Assembly: GCF_004355225.1 (NCBI RefSeq)
Contig: NZ_CP037933.1
Coordinates: 2,542,001-2,606,000, forward strand
From: Flavobacterium nackdongense
GTDB lineage: Bacteria; Bacteroidota; Bacteroidia; Flavobacteriales; Flavobacteriaceae
Direction of reading: 5' to 3'
Length of the DNA stretch: 64,000 nt
Under the pieces are notes generated by a model. It saw only the letters and a program-made list of their open reading frames with translations. It was not told the origin of the DNA and did not search any database. Made by a program: the position numbers and the translations under genes. Shown here piece after piece: positions 58,576-64,000 of the stretch (position 1 is its first letter; each line of letters begins with the position of its first letter).

Positions 58576-59925
58576 ATGAAAAAAACGGTTCCCTTCTTTT
58601 TATTCTGGGTTTTGCTTTGCAATTCAGCTTCGCTATTGGCGCAAGCCGAACCAGAATCTATTGTGCCGGAAACCGATAAATTTCAAGATTATTTTTATGA
58701 ATCGTTGAAGCAAAAAGGCATCGAGAATTATGACCGAGCTATTGTAGCCTTGGAAGAATGTTTGAAAATTAAACCCAATGATGCCAGTATTTATGCTGAA
58801 ATGGGGAAGAATTATTTTGGATTGAAAAACTTTGAACAAAGCTATGCTTTTTATGAAAAAGCTGCTCAAATTGACCCCAAGAACAAATGGTATTGGGCAG
58901 GAATGTATGAAGTAAATTATCAGACCAAGAATTACAATCAAGCTATTAGCAACATTAATAAATTGATTGAATTTGATCCCGTTTATAAAGAAGATTTGGT
59001 TTCGCTCTATATGTACACCCAACAATTTGATAAAGCGCTGCTGCTCATCAATGAGTTGAATGATAAGGTTGGAAAAACCAATGTACGTGAAATGTATAAA
59101 GCACAAATTCTGTCCCAAGGGAAATATCAGAACGCTGAAATGGAGAATTTGCTAATGCAAATAGAGAAAAATCCAAAAGAAGAATCGAATTATATTGCTT
59201 TAATTAAGTTGTATTCTGAGAATAATCAAAAGGAAAAAGCCACGGCAATTATCAAAAAATTAGAAGTCGCAGTTCCAGAATCAGAATGGGCGCAAGTAGG
59301 GCTTTTTAAATATTATTTAGATAAAAATGAAGCGCCAAAAGCGATTAAGGCGATGAATTTAGTGTTGGCAAGTGCGCAAATAGATGCTAATATCAAACAC
59401 CGAGTACTGAATGATTTTATGGTTTTTGTTGCAAAAAATCCGCAATATTCTCCCGATTTAGAGCAGGCGATAGTTGCTTTAGACAAAGATTTAGATGCAA
59501 AACTGTCTAAGGAAATAGGAACGTTTTATGCCAATAGAAAGCAATGGGACAAATCGATTCCGTACTATGAAATGGTATTAAAAAAAGGTTCTGGCGAAGA
59601 TGTGGAAACCAGTTTGCTCTTGCTTCAGGCCTATGCCGAAACCAAACAATTTGAGATTGTAGCACAAAAAGCGGCATCTTTAGTAGAAAAGTATCCTACA
59701 CAACCTCAATTTTATTACTTTGCAGGTCTGGCCAATAACCAAAAAAAGCAGTATAAAAACGCTATAACTTTTTTGGAAATGGGTTTGGATTATGTCGTGA
59801 GCGACTTGGTATTGGAAGCTAATTTTAATCTTCAATTGGGGGAGGCGTACAACGGTTTAGGTGATTTCAAGAAAAAAGAAATGTATTTTGCCAAAGCCAA
59901 TCAATTAGTTAAAAACAAAAAATAA
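58576..59925 (+). CDS. Periplasmic TPR protein
   Basis: A 449-residue protein with a signal peptide (MKKTVPFFLFWVLLCNSASL...AQ; ATG 58576 chosen over one 24 bp earlier). It consists almost entirely of tetratricopeptide repeats, for example AIVALEECLKIKPNDASIYA, AYFYEKAAQIDP-like FEQSYAFYEKAAQIDPKN and SIPYYEMVLKKGSGED, about eleven in all. It presumably scaffolds protein contacts in the periplasm and is located with a DUF4292 lipoprotein and an EnvC-like protein, the gene order seen in Flavobacteria. The three genes follow with 1-22 bp spacing and are one operon. Confidence 0.88.
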   Translation: MKKTVPFFLFWVLLCNSASLLAQAEPESIVPETDKFQDYFYESLKQKGIENYDRAIVALEECLKIKPNDASIYAEMGKNYFGLKNFEQSYAFYEKAAQIDPKNKWYWAGMYEVNYQTKNYNQAISNINKLIEFDPVYKEDLVSLYMYTQQFDKALLLINELNDKVGKTNVREMYKAQILSQGKYQNAEMENLLMQIEKNPKEESNYIALIKLYSENNQKEKATAIIKKLEVAVPESEWAQVGLFKYYLDKNEAPKAIKAMNLVLASAQIDANIKHRVLNDFMVFVAKNPQYSPDLEQAIVALDKDLDAKLSKEIGTFYANRKQWDKSIPYYEMVLKKGSGEDVETSLLLLQAYAETKQFEIVAQKAASLVEKYPTQPQFYYFAGLANNQKKQYKNAITFLEMGLDYVVSDLVLEANFNLQLGEAYNGLGDFKKKEMYFAKANQLVKNKK

Positions 59926-59926
59926 A

Positions 59927-60724
59927 ATGAATAATTTTTTCAAAAACATACGAATCTTTTTTTGGGTTAGCTGCATTGTTTCGATGGTACTAGTTTCGTG
60001 CAAATCGAAAACAGCCGTGGTCGATGCCTCCAAAAATGAGAGCAGAAAGAACATCAATAAAATCATAGAAAACTATTACAACAATAAAAATCAGTTTTCT
60101 ACATTATATATAAAGGCGAGTGCGAAATACGCTACTGAAAACCAAAACCAAAATGTGACAGCCGAAATTAAACTCAAAAAAGACGAACAAATTTTAATCA
60201 GTATTCGGTTTTTAGGAATCACGATGGCAAAAGCATCAATAACTCCTGACAAGGTGAGTTATTATGAAAAATTAAACGGAACGTATTATGAAGGCGATTT
60301 TAGTGGTTTGAGTCGGTTTTTGGGTACGGATTTAGACTTTAATAAAGTTCAAAATATGATTTTAGGCAGAGCTATAGATAATTTGAAGGAGGGAAAATAT
60401 GCGGACTCGCTTGCCGATCAAGTGTATCGATTGGATGAAATAGCCGATGCCAATACTAAGAAATCTTTCTATATTGATGCCAATAATTATACTATGAATA
60501 AGCAGGAAATCACCCAAACCAAAGAAGAACGCATGGTTCAAGTGATCTATTCCAACAAAAAAGAGTACAGCGAAATGACCTTGCCATTGGGGATTACTAT
60601 TAATTCCTATCAAAAAAAGGGGAAAGCCGAAATCAATATGACTTATACGACGGTCAATTTTAATGAAGAACTTTCTTTTCCTTATAGTGTTCCAAATGAT
60701 TACAAAAGAATTATAATTAAGTAA
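59927..60724 (+). CDS. DUF4292 lipoprotein
   Basis: A 265-residue lipoprotein. The lipobox is in VSMVLVSCKSK (Cys about residue 25). The remainder is a half-barrel of beta strands (VTAEIKLKKDEQILISIRFL, TMAKASITPDKVSYYEK) like the LolA/LolB fold, which would suit a carrier of lipid or lipoprotein. It starts 1 bp after the TPR gene stop and precedes the EnvC-like gene by 22 bp. Function not established. Confidence 0.85.
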   Translation: MNNFFKNIRIFFWVSCIVSMVLVSCKSKTAVVDASKNESRKNINKIIENYYNNKNQFSTLYIKASAKYATENQNQNVTAEIKLKKDEQILISIRFLGITMAKASITPDKVSYYEKLNGTYYEGDFSGLSRFLGTDLDFNKVQNMILGRAIDNLKEGKYADSLADQVYRLDEIADANTKKSFYIDANNYTMNKQEITQTKEERMVQVIYSNKKEYSEMTLPLGITINSYQKKGKAEINMTYTTVNFNEELSFPYSVPNDYKRIIIK

Positions 60725-60746
60725 ATTTGCACAAACGAATTATATC

Positions 60747-62054
60747 ATGCCAAAATTTCTCCTAAGCCTAATTTTAATCTGTATGACTTCAGCGATCTGG
60801 AGTCAGGAAACCCAGCAAGAAAAATTAGAAAAACGAAAAGCCCAAATTCAACAAGAAATTAGAGATAATGAAAAGCTGCTGCAATCCGTAAAGAAAAAAG
60901 AAAAATCAGCGGTAAGCGTGGTAATCGTTCAAGCCAACAAAATCAAGCTGAAAGAAAAATTGATCAATACCACCGAAAGGCAAGCCAAATTGCTGAGCAA
61001 CGATATTTACATCAATCAATTGCAAATCAATAAATTGAATCGTGAATTGGCTGATCTTAAAGAAGATTATGCCGAAATGATTGTTAAATCATACAAAAGT
61101 CGTTCCGAGCAAAGCCGAGCTATGTTTATTTTGTCTTCGAACAGTTTTTTGCAGGCGTACAAGAGAGCACAGTATATGAAACAATATACAAATTTCAGAA
61201 AAATGCAGGGTGATGAAATTAAATCGAAATCAAATCAGCTTGTGGAGCATAATGAAAAAATGGGTGTTCAGAAATCGGCCAAGCAAAAATTGATTGAAGA
61301 AAACGAAAAGGAAAGATTGTCATTGCTCAAGGCCAAACAAGAACAACAAAAGGTGGTCAATTCTATCAAAAAAGATAAAAATAAAATTGCTGCCGAAATC
61401 AAAAAACGACAAGCCGAAGCCAGAGCAATCGACAGGCAAATAGATCGTATTGTTCGTGAAGCCATTGCCGAAGCCAACCGAAAAGCCGCATTGGAACGAG
61501 CGATGGAAAAAGCGAAAGCCGAAGCCAAAGGCGGAGAGTCTAAAGAAGAAATAAAAACGCGTGCCAGAGCAATAGTTTCAGCTGCTCCAGCAGCAATGTC
61601 CTCGAAAATTATACTTACAGCAGAGGCTAAAATACTTTCTGATAATTTCAAGGCCAACAGGGGAAAACTGCCTTGGCCAGTAGAAAAAGGATTCGTGTCT
61701 TTGCCTTATGGTGATCAACCTCACCCTCAATTTCCGTCTTTAAGGGTACATAATAGTGGGGTCGAAATCACTACCGATCAAGGGGCGACAGCGAGAGCGG
61801 TTTTTGGCGGCGAAGTGACTAGCGTAATGGTTTTGTCACCTGTAAACAAAGCGGTGATGATTCAACACGGGGATTATTTCACCGTTTATCAAAACTTAAG
61901 CGCAGTCAATGTTAGTAAAGGAGATAAAGTAAGCATCAAACAAGGTATTGGGAAAGTAAGAACTAATGGGGAAACCGGACGTACAGTGCTAAAATTTACA
62001 ATTTCTCAAAACACAACCTACAATAATCCAGCGACTTGGTTGTTTAATATGTAA
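60747..62054 (+). CDS. EnvC-like murein hydrolase activator (degenerate LytM domain)
   Basis: A 435-residue periplasmic protein: signal peptide (KFLLSLILICMTSAIWSQ), a long coiled coil (about residues 20-260, including KAQIQQEIRDNEKLLQSVKK and AEIKKRQAEARAIDRQIDR) and a C-terminal LytM domain (about 310-435). The LytM metal ligands are changed: the usual G-x-x-x-H-x-G-x-D region reads SLRVHNSGVEI and the later H-x-H reads HGDYFTVYQNL, with only one His. As in E. coli EnvC it is therefore probably an activator of amidases, not an enzyme. Last gene of the envelope operon. Confidence 0.9.
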   Translation: MPKFLLSLILICMTSAIWSQETQQEKLEKRKAQIQQEIRDNEKLLQSVKKKEKSAVSVVIVQANKIKLKEKLINTTERQAKLLSNDIYINQLQINKLNRELADLKEDYAEMIVKSYKSRSEQSRAMFILSSNSFLQAYKRAQYMKQYTNFRKMQGDEIKSKSNQLVEHNEKMGVQKSAKQKLIEENEKERLSLLKAKQEQQKVVNSIKKDKNKIAAEIKKRQAEARAIDRQIDRIVREAIAEANRKAALERAMEKAKAEAKGGESKEEIKTRARAIVSAAPAAMSSKIILTAEAKILSDNFKANRGKLPWPVEKGFVSLPYGDQPHPQFPSLRVHNSGVEITTDQGATARAVFGGEVTSVMVLSPVNKAVMIQHGDYFTVYQNLSAVNVSKGDKVSIKQGIGKVRTNGETGRTVLKFTISQNTTYNNPATWLFNM

Positions 62055-62072
62055 TGAAATTAGCAAAAAACG

Positions 62073-62115
62073 AAAACAGCACCATTTTTTAATGATAAAA
62101 TGGTGCTGTTTTTAT
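62073..62115. terminator. Bidirectional intrinsic terminator
   Basis: AAAACAGCACCATTTT and its exact complement around an 8-nt loop, with A-run and T-run flanks. It ends the EnvC operon on the plus strand and the transglutaminase operon on the minus strand. Confidence 0.9.
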
Positions 62116-62129
62116 TTATATGAAATCCG

Positions 62130-63095
62130 CTACTGCTGCTGCTGCTGTCTCATTTGAAGCTGAAGTTGGTATTCTAAAAGATCGATTTGTCTTTGGGCTT
62201 CATCAGAGACTTTTTTAAGTTTTACCTCATTTTTTTCTTCGAATAATCTTCCGTCTTCATAACTGATCGCAACGCTAACGGAGAGGTTTTGTTTGGCAAT
62301 TCCCTTGAAAGAACCTTTTACGGGTGAACATTCGTTAAAATCTCTTCCCACGGATAGTTTTACGTGGTTGTCCATAGTCCAAACATTATTGGTTGGGTCA
62401 ATGCCTAGCCAGCCTTGGGTTGGGGTGTAAAATTCAACCCAAGCGTGAGTGGCTCCTTCGCCTCTTAGAGTACTGTTATTGGAACAGACATAACCACTTA
62501 CATAACGCGATGGAATACCGGCGCTGCGCAGCAATTGGAGCAGAACGTGCGCAAAATCCTGACAAACCCCTTTTTTATGATCCAGAATCTCGTCGACCGT
62601 GGTTTCTATATTGGTAATGCCCTTGGTATACGTAAAGTTTTTATAAATATAGGTACTGCATTTTTGACCAATTTCTATAATAGATTTCTCTTTGAAATTG
62701 TTTTTTTTCAAAATGGAATCTATTTTCTTTTGGTTTACTATTTTGTCTGGAATACAGAGTCGCTGCAAAGCGCTATTTTTTTCTTTCACTCGGTCTAAAT
62801 CCGCCAAAGTGGTCGTGTCAATTGCTGGTATTTTGAGCGAATGATTCACACGAACCAGTATTTGCGATTCGATAATCATTTCTTGATGAGGTTCCAAAAT
62901 GTTAAAATTCCCCACACTATTGCCGTAAAAATCTGTAGAGATTTCGACTTTAGGATTGGAAGTAATCAAAAGCTGGTGTTGCAGCACCTCTTGATTATCA
63001 AAATTGTGAGGAAACAAACGAATCTCGTTGATACTTTCCTTGATGGGCCAACTGTATTCGTATTTTGTGATGTGAACTATTTTGAATAAAGCCAT
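62130..63095 (-). CDS. Transglutaminase-like cysteine protease-fold protein
   Basis: A 321-residue protein of the bacterial transglutaminase-like family. The N-terminal beta domain (FKIVHITKYEYSWPIKESIN, then EIRLFPHNF) precedes the catalytic core: Cys in KGVCQDFAHVLLQLLR, His in GATHAWVEFYTPT and Asp in GWLGIDPTNNVW. The C terminus ends in a Gln-rich stretch. Together with the alpha-E protein and a circularly permuted ATP-grasp protein it forms a widespread gene trio implicated in a peptide-like modification, but its product is unproven. It follows the alpha-E gene by 4 bp. Confidence 0.9.
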   Translation of the reverse strand: MALFKIVHITKYEYSWPIKESINEIRLFPHNFDNQEVLQHQLLITSNPKVEISTDFYGNSVGNFNILEPHQEMIIESQILVRVNHSLKIPAIDTTTLADLDRVKEKNSALQRLCIPDKIVNQKKIDSILKKNNFKEKSIIEIGQKCSTYIYKNFTYTKGITNIETTVDEILDHKKGVCQDFAHVLLQLLRSAGIPSRYVSGYVCSNNSTLRGEGATHAWVEFYTPTQGWLGIDPTNNVWTMDNHVKLSVGRDFNECSPVKGSFKGIAKQNLSVSVAISYEDGRLFEEKNEVKLKKVSDEAQRQIDLLEYQLQLQMRQQQQQ

Positions 63096-63099
63096 TGGT

Positions 63100-63999
63100 T
63101 TATGAATAAGAGAAGAATACTTTTGAAAAATCAGCTGAAAATTGAATCAATTGTGCCTGAGTATCGTTTAAGACCTCTTCCAATTGTTGGTCTGTTAAGT
63201 TGTAATAATCCGTATATTGAATCAAGCTTTTTAGTCTTCCAAATTGATTTTGAAGCGTTCTTGCTTCGCTTGACGTATTATCGATGCATAATGTGGCCAA
63301 GTATTTGTCAATTAAATCTAAAGTGAACATTACAGAATGTGAAAAGTCTTTGTTGAAAATCACATGCTGTACCACTTTTCGATTGTGCGAAATATTGCTG
63401 TAGCTTTTTAAATATTGCTCATAACCCGATAAAGACAACAACAATCGTCTCCAATACATTAAATCTTGATTGCCATCCAGATTATAATGAATGGGTTTGT
63501 AATACGCCTGTGTCAGGTAGATGGTTTGCAAACAGCGTTCTATGTTTTTTCCAATGCTCGAAAAACACCAACCTAAACCCCGGGGCATCGTCACGTGAAG
63601 GATGCCATTGTAGAGCAAAAGATCTTTATTGAGCTTGGTTACGACATCCAAAGCTTCGTAGGTTTCCAATTTTTTGGGCAATTCTGGCGAATTCGTATAA
63701 TGGTACATCGAGTTGATGTGTTCCCAAAGTTCCTTGGTTATTTTGTCTTGTGATCCTCGAGCGTTTTCTCGTGCTTTTTTTACAATGTTTTTTACAGAAT
63801 CGACGTTTTGATTGGCACAAATAATGTATTTCAGCACAAAACTCGAATCGTATTGCGATTGGATCACGTGCTCTTTTACTAAATCGGTATAATATTCCAA
63901 CAAAGGTCTGTAGCCTTGCGAATCGTTCATTTCTTTGTCAAAAGACAAGATGTAAAAGGTGTTTAATGTGCGCAACATGCCATCGGCTCTTTCCATATA
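63100..63999 (-). CDS. Alpha-E (DUF403) family protein, 5' end cut by window
   Basis: A helical protein of the alpha-E family, often adjacent to transglutaminase and ATP-grasp genes. The reading frame continues upstream of the ATG at 63996 (a Tyr codon precedes it, and YMERADGMLRTLN is the family's R-Y-x-E-R-A region), so the true start lies beyond 64000. The visible part contains LGWCFSSIGKNIERCLQTIY, YWRRLLLSLSGYEQYLKSYS and NKDFSHSVMFTLDLIDKYL, all recurrent in the family. The ATP-grasp partner is expected further right. Confidence 0.85.
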   Translation of the reverse strand, partial: YMERADGMLRTLNTFYILSFDKEMNDSQGYRPLLEYYTDLVKEHVIQSQYDSSFVLKYIICANQNVDSVKNIVKKARENARGSQDKITKELWEHINSMYHYTNSPELPKKLETYEALDVVTKLNKDLLLYNGILHVTMPRGLGWCFSSIGKNIERCLQTIYLTQAYYKPIHYNLDGNQDLMYWRRLLLSLSGYEQYLKSYSNISHNRKVVQHVIFNKDFSHSVMFTLDLIDKYLATLCIDNTSSEARTLQNQFGRLKSLIQYTDYYNLTDQQLEEVLNDTQAQLIQFSADFSKVFFSYS

Positions 64000-64000
64000 T

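Noticed and set aside
61700..62054. Active M23 endopeptidase at the C terminus of the EnvC-like protein
   Set aside because: Two of the usual zinc ligands are replaced, which fits an amidase activator and not an enzyme.

Overview
The window looks like a chromosome segment of a Bacteroidota bacterium of the Flavobacterium type. The evidence is low G+C DNA, promoters with the TAnnTTTG -7 element, few Shine-Dalgarno sites, a SprE/PorW gliding and type IX secretion lipoprotein, a protein with a type IX sorting tail next to a TonB-dependent receptor, several Flavobacteria-type conserved families (DUF6909, DUF6341, DUF6427, DUF4254, DUF5687, DUF4292), and an ATP synthase operon without the beta and epsilon genes.

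Layout. 1-4.2 kb: the 3' part of a CDF metal transporter, two unrelated AAA ATPase genes and an AT-rich orphan. 4.3-12 kb: tex, tatA, a membrane protein resembling the front half of M23 peptidases, a GH3-type adenylating enzyme, a surface protein, DUF6909 and a DinB-like protein. 12-18.2 kb: a surface polysaccharide locus (UDP-xylose synthase, initiating sugar transferase, GT4, wecB, CapK-like ligase). 18.2-19.6 kb: two toxin-antitoxin modules (PIN/antitoxin and HigBA). 19.6-25.3 kb: purD, small membrane proteins, upp, DUF4254, a GT9 glycosyltransferase and a conserved small gene. 25.4-27.75 kb: an IS91-type element carrying a tyrosine recombinase plus a Y2/HUH transposase. 27.8-28.85 kb: a single AT-rich hydrolase gene bounded by inverted repeats. 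29-32.5 kb: a ferredoxin-reductase-like oxidoreductase and a DUF5687 ABC exporter pair. 32.5-41.6 kb: sprE, a bactofilin, then atpZ-(DUF6168)-atpB-E-F-H-A-G.

41.7-48.6 kb holds the most unusual locus: six co-oriented genes encoding a coiled-coil protein, a two-TM coiled-coil protein, an inner-membrane-anchored ABC-type binding domain fused to a peptidoglycan-binding OmpA domain, a TauC-like permease, a TauB-like ATPase and a CbbX-like AAA+ ATPase. Just beyond it, at 48611-48846, lies a second, broken copy of the last ~208 bp of atpG. Seven of the eight substitutions between the two copies are synonymous. The simplest reading is that the ~7 kb operon arrived by recombination at the 3' end of atpG, bringing a replacement gene end and displacing the original one. 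I think this operon is the best candidate for an undescribed envelope system.

48.9-64 kb: a Uma2-type endonuclease-fold protein, a TonB receptor and its T9SS partner, a GNAT, a conserved envelope block (flippase, dut, nucleotidyltransferase, TPR protein, DUF4292 lipoprotein, EnvC-like activator), and on the minus strand a transglutaminase plus an alpha-E protein cut by the window edge.

Intergenic DNA is rich in structured repeats: near-perfect palindromes of 27-29 nt with a one-base centre, an AATTCGTG hairpin family, an AAACCATTAAG hairpin family, a CCCCCTAACCCCC family, and a small palindrome (TCCCGAAGCTTCGGGA) that has entered two coding sequences in frame, adding the peptide SRSFGT. I saw no rRNA, tRNA or CRISPR array. 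All family assignments come from reading motifs; no database search was run.
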